Shown: positions 49,511 through 58,011 of the stretch, one piece after another
Numbering within the stretch: the first letter of the stretch is position 1
Layout of the letters: every line of letters begins with the position of its first letter
Origin: M3007 sp037445225
GTDB lineage: Bacteria > Bacteroidota > Bacteroidia > Chitinophagales > Saprospiraceae
Direction: 5' to 3'
NCBI GenBank assembly: GCA_037445225.1
Contig: JBBIKW010000001.1
Coordinates: 248,001 to 312,000 of the forward strand
DNA length: 64,000 bases
Notes under the pieces: generated by a model
Told to the model about the DNA's origin: nothing
The model's input: only the letters and a program-made list of their open reading frames with translations
Database searches by the model: none
Position numbers and translations under genes: made by a program

Positions 49511-51307
49511 TCAATTGTTCAACTGGAGCACCTTTAAGAAAGCTTCTTGCGGCACTTCCACCGTGCCAAATTGGCGCATGCGTTTCTTGCCCTCTTTTTG
49601 TCGCTCCAATAGCTTGCGCTTTCGCGTGATGTCGCCGCCGTAGCATTTAGCCGTGACGTCTTTTCGCAGAGCACTGAGCGTCTCCCGCGCAATGACTTTT
49701 TGGCCAATAGAAGCCTGTATGGCGATTTGGAACTGCTGGCGCGGCAACAGCTCTTTGAGCTTTTCGCACATGCGGCGGCCGATAAATTCGGCTTTAGAGC
49801 GGTGCACCAACGAGCTGAACGCATCGACGACCTCACCGTTGAGGCGGATGTCCAACCTGACGACATCGGTCTCGCGGTAATCCAATAAATGGTAATCGAA
49901 AGAGGCATAGCCGCGGGTCATGGACTTCAGCTTGTCGTAGAAATCGAAGACGATCTCGGCCAGCGGCATGTGGAAGATGAGCTCTACGCGCGTAGTAGTC
50001 AAATAAGTCTGGCGCTGTAGGATACCGCGCTTGTCCATGCAGAGCGACATAATGTTGCCGATATACTCGGGCTTAGTGATGATTTGGGCGTAGATGTACG
50101 GCTCTTCGACCGACTTCAAGCGCGTAGGGTCGGGCAAGTCGGAGGGCTGACGCACTTCAAAGCGTTTGCCCTTGACATCGGTAGCGAAATACGGCACGTT
50201 GGGCACCGTAGTGATGATGTCTTGGTTAAACTCACGCTGGAGGCGCTCCTGCACAATTTCCATGTGCAGCATGCCTAAGAAGCCACAGCGAAAGCCAAAG
50301 CCCAAGGCCGCCGACGTTTCGGGTTCAAACACTAGGGAGGCATCGTTGAGCTGCAGTTTTTCCAAAGAGTCGCGCAGGCTCTCGAAGTCATCGTTGTCTA
50401 AAGGATAAACGCCCGCAAAGACCATGGGCTTGACCTCTTCGAAGCCCTTGACGGGCGCACCGCAAGGGCGCGCTACGTGGGTAACGGTATCGCCCACCTT
50501 GATCTCACGACTCGCTTTGATGCCGGTAATGATATAGCCCACATTGCCGGCCGACAACTCCAAAGTTTCCTGAAGGTTCATGCGCAAAATACCGACCTCT
50601 TCAGCGAAGACTTCCTTTCCGGTAGACATAAACCGGATTTTATCGCCTTTGCGCAGCGTGCCGTTGACGAGGCGCACGTACGTGATGACGCCGCGGTAGC
50701 TGTTGAACATAGAGTCGAAGATCATCGCCTGCAACGGCGCTTCGGGATCGCCTTTGGGAGGCGGTATCCGCTGAACGACGGCCGAGAGGATTTCCTCCAC
50801 ACCTAACCCCGTGCGGCCAGAAGCACAGATGATATCTTCCCGTTGGCATCCGATTAGGTCGATGATCTGATCTTGCGTGCCCTCGATATCGGCACTCTCC
50901 ATATCGACTTTGTTGACGATAGGAATGATTTCTAAGTCGTGCTCCAAGGCCAGGTAGAGGTTACTGATCGTCTGAGCCTGAATGCCCTGCGTAGCGTCTA
51001 CCAAGAGCAAGGCGCCTTCACAAGCGGCGATGGCTCGGCTGACTTCGTAAGAGAAATCCACATGGCCAGGAGTGTCGATGAGGTTGAAGATGTATTCTTG
51101 TCCATCAGCCGGATAGGTGTAGCGCATTTGGATGGCGTGGCTTTTGATGGTAATGCCGCGCTCGCGCTCTAAGTCCATATTGTCTAAGGCTTGGTCTTGC
51201 ATTTCGCGCTCGCTGAGGGTTTTGGTGTACTCCAGCAAGCGATCGGCCAAAGTACTTTTGCCGTGGTCGATATGCGCTATGATGCAGAAGTTGCGAATAT
51301 GCTTCAT
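49511..51307 (-). CDS. lepA: Elongation factor 4 (LepA), ribosome back-translocase
   Basis: 598 residues from ATG 51307 (longer frames run into the promoter region). Translational GTPase: G1 AHIDHGKST (11-19), G2 RGITIKSHA, G3 DTPGHVDFSYEV, G4 NKVD, followed by EF-G-like domains and the LepA-specific C-terminal domain (CYGGDITRKRKLLERQKEGKKRMRQFG). Length is standard. It acts on ribosomes in the cytoplasm. A TACCTTTG box (51391-51398) lies directly after the terminator of the tonB cluster, so lepA is a separate unit. Confidence 0.97.
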   Translation of the reverse strand: MKHIRNFCIIAHIDHGKSTLADRLLEYTKTLSEREMQDQALDNMDLERERGITIKSHAIQMRYTYPADGQEYIFNLIDTPGHVDFSYEVSRAIAACEGALLLVDATQGIQAQTISNLYLALEHDLEIIPIVNKVDMESADIEGTQDQIIDLIGCQREDIICASGRTGLGVEEILSAVVQRIPPPKGDPEAPLQAMIFDSMFNSYRGVITYVRLVNGTLRKGDKIRFMSTGKEVFAEEVGILRMNLQETLELSAGNVGYIITGIKASREIKVGDTVTHVARPCGAPVKGFEEVKPMVFAGVYPLDNDDFESLRDSLEKLQLNDASLVFEPETSAALGFGFRCGFLGMLHMEIVQERLQREFNQDIITTVPNVPYFATDVKGKRFEVRQPSDLPDPTRLKSVEEPYIYAQIITKPEYIGNIMSLCMDKRGILQRQTYLTTTRVELIFHMPLAEIVFDFYDKLKSMTRGYASFDYHLLDYRETDVVRLDIRLNGEVVDAFSSLVHRSKAEFIGRRMCEKLKELLPRQQFQIAIQASIGQKVIARETLSALRKDVTAKCYGGDITRKRKLLERQKEGKKRMRQFGTVEVPQEAFLKVLQLNN

Positions 51308-51390
51308 TACAAAGAATAAGGACGAGTCAGAACTAGTCTCGTTTTTTAAAACGGACTTTTTGCCGCCGAAGTTCAAAAAAGCCGTCGGTG

Positions 51391-51398
51391 CAAAGGTA
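51391..51398 (-). promoter_or_regulatory. -7 promoter box TACCTTTG before lepA
   Basis: CAAAGGTA on the plus strand, 84 bases before the lepA ATG and downstream of the tonB-cluster terminator. Confidence 0.5.
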
Positions 51399-51426
51399 AG
51401 GCGAGAACAGGTGGTATCGAGGCAAT

Positions 51427-51471
51427 AAAAAGCGATTAGCCGGCCCACGTGTCGAAGGGTGGGTCGGCTAA
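51427..51471 (-). terminator. Intrinsic terminator of the exbB-exbD-exbD-tonB cluster
   Basis: A 13-base stem TTAGCCGGCCCAC (51436-51448) / GTGGGTCGGCTAA (51459-51471) with one G-U pair; on the minus strand it is followed, after CGC, by five T. It lies 32 bases after the tonB stop. Confidence 0.75.
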
Positions 51472-51502
51472 GCAGGAAGATAGCCCATTGCCTTGCGCAA
51501 AG

Positions 51503-52342
51503 CTACTCAAGCTTAAAGCGCACGGGCAAAATGAAACGCACTTTTACGGGGTTGCCGTTGGCTTCTCCAGGTATCCAGCGCGGCATGCTCTCCACAACGC
51601 GAACGGCCTCCTTGCCGCAGCCGCCGCCGATGTCTTTAACGATGGTAACGTCGGTAATTTCACCTTTCTTACCCACGACGAAAGAAAGTACCACCTGCCC
51701 CTGAATATTGTTTTCGCGCGCCAACGGCGGATACTTGATATTCTCCGCCAAGTACTTGAGCAACTCCGCTTCTCCACCTGGGAAACTGGGTTGCTTTTGA
51801 ATATCGAACATTTCGAAGGTGCGCTCCTCTTGTCGCACCGGCGCTTCCACCACCTTTGCTTCGATAGGGTTGTCGATAATCTCCGGTGGTGCGTCGTCGG
51901 TACCTTGCTTGGTCTCTTTACCCACGTCTGCCTTTGTTTCGATAACCTCTTCCACTGTAGGCGGCTCCTGGTCGGCTACCTGTTCGTCCTTTTTGATGAT
52001 GGGCGGCACGAACTGGATAGTCGAGCGCGTGGGCGGCGGTGGTGTAGGCGGTGGCGGTGGCGGAGGTGGCGGCGGGTTGTTGGGGTCGATGTCGGGCGGT
52101 GGGCCCAGCTCTGCCGTCACTTCGATGAGGCGATCGTCTTGCTTGAACACGTCCGTCATCTTAGAAAGAATGTACGGAAAGGAAAAGAACAGGACGATCA
52201 GCCCCACCCCCAAAGCTAAGGCACGGCCCATATACTTCGGATATGCCCGGCGCAGCTGGTACGCCCCATACTCGCGATTTCGCGTAGCGAATATGATGTC
52301 GAGCATATCTCGGTAAGCGGAAGTGCCGTTTTTTTCTGCCAT
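51503..52342 (-). CDS. tonB: Energy transducer TonB
   Basis: 279 residues. A cytoplasmic start (FATRNREYGAYQLRRAYPKYMGRALALG), one transmembrane helix (VGLIVLFFSFPYIL, about 48-62), a Pro-rich spacer with runs of Pro that would span the periplasm, and a C-terminal TonB domain (FPGGEAELLKYLAENIKYPPLARENNIQGQVVLSFVVGKKGEIT, then EAVRVVESMPRWIPGEANGNPVKVRFILPVRF). It passes proton-motive energy to outer-membrane receptors such as the FecA-like one in this window. Last gene of exbB-exbD-exbD-tonB, 34 bases after the second exbD. Confidence 0.95.
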   Translation of the reverse strand: MAEKNGTSAYRDMLDIIFATRNREYGAYQLRRAYPKYMGRALALGVGLIVLFFSFPYILSKMTDVFKQDDRLIEVTAELGPPPDIDPNNPPPPPPPPPPTPPPPTRSTIQFVPPIIKKDEQVADQEPPTVEEVIETKADVGKETKQGTDDAPPEIIDNPIEAKVVEAPVRQEERTFEMFDIQKQPSFPGGEAELLKYLAENIKYPPLARENNIQGQVVLSFVVGKKGEITDVTIVKDIGGGCGKEAVRVVESMPRWIPGEANGNPVKVRFILPVRFKLE

Positions 52343-52376
52343 GATCGCTATATTTTTTAGATGTATCGAGTAAGTA

Positions 52377-53021
52377 CTACTGGGTTTTCTTCACCGACTT
52401 CTGAATGGCCTCGATTTGCTCTTCTACCGAAAACTTCAGACCGCCCGCAGGATTTCGGATAAACTCCTCCTCCTGCTCAGAGATGTCGAGTAGCACGTAC
52501 ATCGCCACATTGGTGATCTTCATCTCGTCAAAAGCATCGACCAGATTTTTGTAGCGCGACTCCTTAGTCGGCTTGATGAGCACATTGAGCCGCGAAATCA
52601 TCTTTTTCTGTCCCGGATTTTTCGGATCGTCGCGCTCCATGTCGCCCCATTCTTCCTTTACGCGCCGTTTCTTGTCCAGAATGACTTTACGCAGGCCCTC
52701 TGCAGAAAAGTCTGTAGAGTCCAGCTTCGGATCTGTAATCCCTTCGTAGTAGTACACTTTGTCGTTTGCGCCCAACAGCAAGGTCAACACCTGCGATTCT
52801 TTCGTCTCCACTACGTCTTCCTTCTCTATCTTCTTTTCCGGCATCACCACAGGCATAATCTGTGGCTTGGCCAGCGTGGTGGTCAACATGAAGAACGTAA
52901 TAAGGAGAAAAGCCAGGTCGACCATGGGCGTCAAATCGACGCGAGTAGAAAGTTTCTTTGCTCGAACTTTACCTTCGCCTTTCTTTCGGGCACCACTTTC
53001 GGCGGTTTGAATCTCGGCCAT
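52377..53021 (-). CDS. exbD: Biopolymer transport protein ExbD (second copy)
   Basis: 214 residues. A basic cytoplasmic N-terminus, a single helix with the essential Asp (LTPMVDLAFLLITFFMLTTTL) and a periplasmic domain. Compared with typical ExbD of about 140 residues the periplasmic part is longer, as in the Bacteroidota form. It contains LTLLLGANDKVYYYEG, then RLNVLIKPTKESRYKNLVDAFDEMKITNVAMYVLLDISEQEE. Works in the ExbB5-ExbD2-TonB motor. It differs clearly from the first copy, so the two may form a heterodimer or serve different TonB proteins. Confidence 0.92.
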   Translation of the reverse strand: MAEIQTAESGARKKGEGKVRAKKLSTRVDLTPMVDLAFLLITFFMLTTTLAKPQIMPVVMPEKKIEKEDVVETKESQVLTLLLGANDKVYYYEGITDPKLDSTDFSAEGLRKVILDKKRRVKEEWGDMERDDPKNPGQKKMISRLNVLIKPTKESRYKNLVDAFDEMKITNVAMYVLLDISEQEEEFIRNPAGGLKFSVEEQIEAIQKSVKKTQ

Positions 53022-53081
53022 AGCTATGCGCTGTTGTTAAAAGTTTAGGAACAGGGCGATCCCATCGCATAAGAGCCTTCT

Positions 53082-53729
53082 TCAAAGGCCTTGAATCTTG
53101 TTAGGATCGGTTTCCATATTGGTGATGAGGTTGAATTTATTCACGTTGATGTCGGAAAGCGTATTGAGCACCTTCTGAATAGCCGGATAGGGCGTATCCT
53201 TGTCGGCTTTAATGACGATGACGTATTCCTCCGGAACGACACCCTCTTGTTTGAGACGGAACTGAGCTAAGCGGGCGTTGTGGATCCACGGACCTAGCTC
53301 GTTTCCGACGGTGTCGGAAGGTATTCCTGGAAAGTTAGCGGCATTCTGGCGCTCGGTGGAGTTCATCGCCAACCACTTGCGCAAGTCCTTGCGCGGAACG
53401 CCAAAGGCTCCAAAGATCGAAAACTTCTTCTTCTCGTCCTCTGTCAGCCCCAACTGATACTGAGAGTTAATCTCGTTGATGAGAGCATAGCGGGTGTGTT
53501 GGCCCGCCATATCCAAGAACACCTTGCCCTCTTTGTCGATGAGGATGGTCAGCGTGCCCGACTCGGGCAGCTTCGTCTCAGATATGGATGAGGGCGTGTC
53601 CACTACAACCGGCTCTTGCGGCTTTGCCTTAGCCGTGAGCATGAAGAACGTCAGCAACAAGAAGGACACATCGCACATGGCGGTCATGTCGATCGTGGGC
53701 GTGTGCCGAGGTGGTTTGTGCTTAGGCAT
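53082..53729 (-). CDS. exbD: Biopolymer transport protein ExbD (first copy)
   Basis: 215 residues. The transmembrane segment with the proton-carrying Asp reads DMTAMCDVSFLLLTFFMLTAKA; the periplasmic domain has SGTLTILIDKEGKVFLDM and YVIVIKADKDTPYPAIQKVLNTLSDINVNKFNLIT. It lies between exbB and the second exbD. A large hairpin (53749-53787) separates it from exbB and may set the relative mRNA levels. Confidence 0.92.
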   Translation of the reverse strand: MPKHKPPRHTPTIDMTAMCDVSFLLLTFFMLTAKAKPQEPVVVDTPSSISETKLPESGTLTILIDKEGKVFLDMAGQHTRYALINEINSQYQLGLTEDEKKKFSIFGAFGVPRKDLRKWLAMNSTERQNAANFPGIPSDTVGNELGPWIHNARLAQFRLKQEGVVPEEYVIVIKADKDTPYPAIQKVLNTLSDINVNKFNLITNMETDPNKIQGL

Positions 53730-53748
53730 AGCTATTCTGTTTTTTCAC

Positions 53749-53787
53749 CCGTCGGGCCGAGAGGAGTGTTCCTCCTCCGCCCGACGG
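53749..53787 (-). promoter_or_regulatory. Intercistronic hairpin between exbB and exbD
   Basis: CCGTCGGGC (53749-53757) pairs perfectly with GCCCGACGG (53779-53787), with an inner GAGGAG/CTCCTC stem. No T-run follows on either strand, so it is not a classic terminator; an RNA processing or stabilising element is likely. Confidence 0.5.
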
Positions 53788-53805
53788 AGGAATTAGATGG
53801 TGATA

Positions 53806-54630
53806 TTAGTGTTGCGTAGCGGCAAACGTCTGCGTCAGGCTGTAGCCCGCCTCATCGATGCGATACGTCATGGCGTCGATACGAGCCGTAAAGAAGTTGT
53901 ACATGATGATAGCGATGGCAGAGGTACCGATACCTAAGGCCGTGTTGATGAGCGCTTCGGAGATACCCATAGCCAGCTGGGTGGAGTCGGGTGCGCCCGC
54001 CGTCGAAAGAGCGGCAAAGGCGCGTATCATCCCTAACACCGTACCAAACAGACCAATGAGGGTGGCCACCGAAGCCAACGTGGCCAAGATGTTTAGGTTC
54101 CGCTCCAACATAGGCAGTTCCAACGTGGTGGCCTCCTCAATCTCCTTCTGGATGGCCACGATCTTTTCGTCTTTCTCCATGCCCGTAACGCGGGCCATCT
54201 CGTCGTATTTGACCAAGCCGGCGCGCACTACGTTTGCTACTGAGCCCTTTTGTTTGTCGCAAGCAGCAATAGCAGCTTGGATGTCGCCACGGTCCAGCGC
54301 GCTCTTCACGGCCCGAACAAAGTCGTCTACCTTGCCAGCCCCAGCCGCCTTAGTCAGAGTGATAAAGCGCTCGATGACAAACACAATCGCCATAAAGGCC
54401 ATACCCAACAGGATGGGCACCACCCATCCGCCCTTGTAAATGGTGCCGAAGTAATCGCCGGGCAGCGGATCCTTGTTGGGATCGCCGTCTACGAAGTGCG
54501 ACGGATCGCCGAACACAAACTTGTAAATGAGCGTAGACAGGACGAAGCACAGCGGAATGGCGATGTAGGGAAAGATCGCGCTGAAGCCCACTTGTTGTTT
54601 TTTAGCAGGAGTGTTTTTTGCTGCTGTCAT
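53806..54630 (-). CDS. exbB: MotA/TolQ/ExbB proton channel family protein ExbB
   Basis: 274 residues. Hydrophobic helices near 20-40, 75-95, about 190-215 and 235-260. The conserved core is GGWVVPILLGMAFMAIVFVIERFITL, then LERNLNILATLASVATLIGLFGTVLGMIRAF, then ISEALINTALGIGTSAIAIIMYNFF, matching ExbB's channel helices with the conserved Thr/Gly pattern. Forms the pentameric stator with ExbD. First gene of the cluster. The upstream spacer carries TATTTTTA (minus strand, about 54838-54845) with TTG 18 bases before it, a near-consensus promoter. Confidence 0.93.
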   Translation of the reverse strand: MTAAKNTPAKKQQVGFSAIFPYIAIPLCFVLSTLIYKFVFGDPSHFVDGDPNKDPLPGDYFGTIYKGGWVVPILLGMAFMAIVFVIERFITLTKAAGAGKVDDFVRAVKSALDRGDIQAAIAACDKQKGSVANVVRAGLVKYDEMARVTGMEKDEKIVAIQKEIEEATTLELPMLERNLNILATLASVATLIGLFGTVLGMIRAFAALSTAGAPDSTQLAMGISEALINTALGIGTSAIAIIMYNFFTARIDAMTYRIDEAGYSLTQTFAATQH

Positions 54631-54923
54631 GCTGCTTTTAGTTTTTAGTTAAAAAATGTTTTAAGATGCGCCTCCAAAAAACAACTCCTTGAAAAAACCC
54701 TTGCTCCTTCCCGTTTTGTTTCGACCTGGACTCGATAGATAAGATGCAGCAGGACGAGATGGTGGTGGGTGTGATGTGGAAAAAAATCGGCACAGGAGCG
54801 ACAGAGTTGTTTTCCTCGGAAATGTTTTTTGTGGCGGTAAAAATAGTGTGGGTGTTACAATTTCAAGTAGGTACCCTCTAAAATTCACAATTTACCCCCG
54901 AAAACCGCTTTTTTAACCGTCTC
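54631..54923. other. 293-base AT-rich spacer between kdsA and exbB
   Basis: Holds the probable promoter of the exbB cluster (near-consensus TATTTTTA with TTG, minus strand, around 54838-54867) and otherwise AT-rich sequence with no coding frame that I support. No intrinsic terminator for kdsA was evident. Confidence 0.35.
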
Positions 54924-55754
54924 TTAACGCGGGTGTCGACGGATAGCTTGCCGGATGGCGACGAGTTGCTCCAGCAGGGGGCGCAGTTGGGACAAGGGCA
55001 ACATGTTGGCGCCGTCGGATTTTGCCTCGGCCGGTTTAGGGTGCGTTTCAATAAAGAGGCCATCGGCTCCTACAGCAACCGCCGCACGCGCGATGGTAGC
55101 GATAAGGGCGGGGCGCCCTCCCGTAACGCCCGTGCTTTGGTTGGGTTGTTGGAGCGAGTGCGTGCAATCCACTATCACGGGGCCACCGAAAGCCTGCATG
55201 ATGGGCACCGACCGAAAATCCACGATGAGGTCGGAGTAGCCAAACATCGTCCCGCGCTCAGTGAGCCAGACGCGCGGATTGCCGGCATCCACGACCTTTT
55301 GCCGAGCAAACTGCATAGCCTCTGGGCTGACGAACTGCCCTTTTTTAATGTTGACCACTTTCCCCGTTCGGGCAGCAGCCACCAGTAGGTCGGTTTGGCG
55401 GCACAAAAAGGCGGGGATTTGCAAGACCTCGACGCTTTGGGCAGCGAGCGCTGCCTCTGGTGCGCTGTGTATGTCGGTCGTGACCGGCAGGTCGAGTGTT
55501 TCGCCGACCGCTCGCAGGATGCGCAGCGCCTCCTCGTCGCCAATACCGGTAAAAGAGTCGCCGCGGCTTCGATTGGCCTTGCGATAGCTGGCTTTAAAAA
55601 TGTACGGAATGGCCAGCGCGTCGCAGATCTCGCGAACCGCTCCAGCTATGTCAAAGGCCATCTGCTCGCCCTCCACCACACAAGGGCCAGCAATGAGGAA
55701 AAAGGAGTCGCCCTCTCCTTGTTTGAGCCGAGGAAGACCTGCAATAGCCAACAT
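54924..55754 (-). CDS. kdsA: 3-deoxy-8-phosphooctulonate synthase (KdsA)
   Basis: 276 residues from ATG 55754 (ATG 55778 adds eight). Condenses phosphoenolpyruvate with arabinose-5-phosphate to Kdo-8-phosphate for lipopolysaccharide. Signature stretches are FFLIAGPCVVEGEQMAFDIA, FKASYRKANRSRGDSFTGIG, TDIHSAPEAALAAQSVEVLQIPAFLCRQTDLL, VNIKKGQFVSPEAM, LTERGTMFGYSDLIVDFRSVPIM and DCTHSLQQPNQSTGVTGGRP. It confirms a Gram-negative envelope with Kdo. It starts 34 bases after the prfC stop on the same strand. Confidence 0.96.
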   Translation of the reverse strand: MLAIAGLPRLKQGEGDSFFLIAGPCVVEGEQMAFDIAGAVREICDALAIPYIFKASYRKANRSRGDSFTGIGDEEALRILRAVGETLDLPVTTDIHSAPEAALAAQSVEVLQIPAFLCRQTDLLVAAARTGKVVNIKKGQFVSPEAMQFARQKVVDAGNPRVWLTERGTMFGYSDLIVDFRSVPIMQAFGGPVIVDCTHSLQQPNQSTGVTGGRPALIATIARAAVAVGADGLFIETHPKPAEAKSDGANMLPLSQLRPLLEQLVAIRQAIRRHPR

Positions 55755-55788
55755 GACGGGTTCTTTTTTAGCGAGCAAGATAGGGCCA

Positions 55789-57372
55789 TCACGCTTCCGA
55801 GGTAAAGCGGAAGCGAATTTTGGGAAAGTTTTCCTGCACGGTTTGCAGTATCCAAGCGGTTTCTGCCAAGAAGACGAGTTGGCCGTGCCGATCGCGCGCG
55901 ATATCGCGTTTGCGGCGCTCTACGAACTCCTGCAGGGCTTTTGCGTCATCGCTGCTTATCCAACACGCCTTATACAACTGGACGGGCTCATATCGGCATT
56001 TGGCGCCGTACTCCGCCTCTAAGCGATACTGTAACACCTCGAATTGGAGCAGCCCTACCGTGCCCACAATGCGCCGCCCATCGCTTTGGCGGGTGAACAG
56101 CTGTGCCACCCCTTCATCCATCAGCTGCTCCAAACCTTTGGCAAATTGCTTTTGCTTCATCGGGTCGGCATTCTCTACGTAGCGAAACTGCTCGGGACTA
56201 AAGGAAGGAATACCCTTAAAGTGAAGTGCCTCGCCTTCGGTAAGCGTATCGCCAATCTTGAAGTTGCCGGAGTCGTACAGGCCGATGACGTCGCCGGGAT
56301 AAGCTTCCTCAAGCAGGGTCTTGCGGCTGGCCATGAACGTCGTGGGTGAGGGGAATTTTAGCTCGCGCCCTAAGCGCACATGCCGGTAGTTTTTGTTGCG
56401 CTCAAAGCGGCCCGAACACACGCGCAAAAAGGCGATCCGATCGCGGTGGCGCGGATCCATGTTGGCAAAAATCTTGAAGACAAACCCGCTAAACTTTTCC
56501 TCCTCCGGCCGCACCCAGCGCTCCTCCGCCAGCCGCGGCAAGGGCGGCGGAGCGATATCTACAAAGCAATTGAGTAGCTCGCACACGCCAAAATTGTTGA
56601 CAGCCGAACCGAAAAAGACCGGACAGATCTCGCCGCGCAAATACGCCTCTCGGCTAAAGGCGGGATAGACGACCTGGATAGTCTCCAGATCTTCGCGCAG
56701 CTGGCGCGCAGGGCTACTGCCCAAATGGCACTCCAAATCGGCGCTATTCAAGTCCTCAAAGACGATACTCTCTTCCGCCTGTTGCTTGCCGTGCGGTTGA
56801 AAGAGCACCAAACGCCGCTCGTATAGGCTATACACTCCTTGAAAACGCTGCCCCATGCCAATGGGCCAAGAGAGGGGACATACCTGGACGGAGAGCTTCT
56901 TTTCCAATTCATCCAGCAAGTCGAAAGGGTCTAACCCTTCGCGGTCGAGCTTGTTGATGAAAAAGATAATAGGTGTAGCCCGCATGCGGCACACTTGCGT
57001 CAGCTTCTCCGTTTGGGGCTCCACCCCCTTAGCCGCATCTACGACTACGACGGCAGAGTCTACGGCAGTCAGCGTGCGATAGGTGTCTTCGGCAAAGTCT
57101 TCGTGGCCGGGCGTGTCTAAGATATTGATCTGCAGCCCTCGGTATTCGAACCCCATCACCGACGTGCTCACCGAGATGCCGCGTTGCCGCTCGATCTCCA
57201 TAAAGTCAGATACGGTACTCTTCTTAATCTTGTTACTCTTCACGGCACCTGCCGTTTGGATGGCCCCGCCAAAGAGCAGCAGTTTTTCTGTCAGCGTGGT
57301 CTTGCCGGCGTCGGGGTGAGCGATGATGGCAAACGTCCGCCGGCGCTGTAGCTCGTTCAAAAAGTCGGACAC
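55789..57372 (-). CDS. prfC: Peptide chain release factor 3
   Basis: 527 residues. Translational GTPase that recycles RF1/RF2. G1 AHPDAGKTT (18-26), the RF3-type stretch GGAIQTAGAVKSNKIKKSTVSDFMEIERQRGISVSTSVMGFEY, G3 DTPGHEDFAEDTYR, G4 NKLD, and the RF3-specific C-terminal region (FSPEQFRYVENADPMKQKQFAKGLEQLMDEGVAQLF). Length matches RF3. A TATCTTTG box lies at 57404-57411, giving it its own promoter; kdsA follows. Confidence 0.96.
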   Translation of the reverse strand: MSDFLNELQRRRTFAIIAHPDAGKTTLTEKLLLFGGAIQTAGAVKSNKIKKSTVSDFMEIERQRGISVSTSVMGFEYRGLQINILDTPGHEDFAEDTYRTLTAVDSAVVVVDAAKGVEPQTEKLTQVCRMRATPIIFFINKLDREGLDPFDLLDELEKKLSVQVCPLSWPIGMGQRFQGVYSLYERRLVLFQPHGKQQAEESIVFEDLNSADLECHLGSSPARQLREDLETIQVVYPAFSREAYLRGEICPVFFGSAVNNFGVCELLNCFVDIAPPPLPRLAEERWVRPEEEKFSGFVFKIFANMDPRHRDRIAFLRVCSGRFERNKNYRHVRLGRELKFPSPTTFMASRKTLLEEAYPGDVIGLYDSGNFKIGDTLTEGEALHFKGIPSFSPEQFRYVENADPMKQKQFAKGLEQLMDEGVAQLFTRQSDGRRIVGTVGLLQFEVLQYRLEAEYGAKCRYEPVQLYKACWISSDDAKALQEFVERRKRDIARDRHGQLVFLAETAWILQTVQENFPKIRFRFTSEA

Positions 57373-57403
57373 GAGAACTCTGCAGGTTGGTTCAAAACGG
57401 GCG

Positions 57404-57411
57404 CAAAGATA
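57404..57411 (-). promoter_or_regulatory. -7 promoter box TATCTTTG before prfC
   Basis: CAAAGATA on the plus strand; exact TANNTTTG, 32 bases before the prfC ATG. Confidence 0.5.
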
Positions 57412-57468
57412 CAGCCCGCACCGCTAACGTGGCGATGCGGGCTGGTGAAAGCCCGTGTGCGTAGGTGC

Positions 57469-57990
57469 TTAGTGCGGCAATCTATCGCGGAAATACCCGT
57501 AACACCACGTTCCAGCGATAGCGCTCAGAAGCGTCACGACGACCACCGTAGCGCCGGTGCCTATCTGAGCAAACAGCGGACCTGGGCATGCGCCAGTCAT
57601 CGCCCAGCCCAAGCCAAACAGCAGGCCGCCAATCACCTGTCCTTTATTGAACTGTTTGTTGGAAAAGGTGATCGGTTCGCCATACAGCGTACGCGCTTGC
57701 AGCTTTTTGATAAGGAAAACCGACACAGCGCCTACAACGACAGCAGTGCCAATGACTCCGTACATGTGAAATGACTGCAAGCGAAACATTTCCTGGATGC
57801 GAAACCAGGAGATAATCTCTCCCCTCACCAGCACTATCCCAAACAGAATACCTACGGCCAAATAAGGCAGATTGTGCCACCAAGGCAGCTCGATTTGCGA
57901 CTCATTTACGCACATGGCGTGCAGCGAGCGCACTTCCGCATCGGTTTCCGGAGAAAGGGTCTGGCGATATGTTGCAGTTGTGTTTTCCAT
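57469..57990 (-). CDS. YeeE/YedE family sulfur-compound transporter half (PmpB-like)
   Basis: 173 residues from ATG 57990 (ATG 57996 adds two). Four hydrophobic helices: NLPYLAVGILFGIVLV, HMYGVIGTAVVVGAVSVFLI, GGLLFGLGWAMTGACPGPLFAQIG and ATVVVVTLLSAIAGTWCYGY. The motif GWAMTGACPGP with its conserved Cys is the YeeE/YedE hallmark, linked to thiosulfate or persulfide transport. It pairs with the other half-gene just upstream (21-base gap); together they equal one full-length YeeE. The CstB-like enzyme further upstream fits a sulfide/persulfide role. Confidence 0.88.
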   Translation of the reverse strand: MENTTATYRQTLSPETDAEVRSLHAMCVNESQIELPWWHNLPYLAVGILFGIVLVRGEIISWFRIQEMFRLQSFHMYGVIGTAVVVGAVSVFLIKKLQARTLYGEPITFSNKQFNKGQVIGGLLFGLGWAMTGACPGPLFAQIGTGATVVVVTLLSAIAGTWCYGYFRDRLPH

Positions 57991-58011
57991 AAACATGTCT
58001 TTTTTTCTGCT

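Noticed and set aside
51449..52219. 256-codon plus-strand frame opposite tonB
   Set aside because: The glycine- and arginine-rich runs are simply the complement of the TonB proline-rich spacer.
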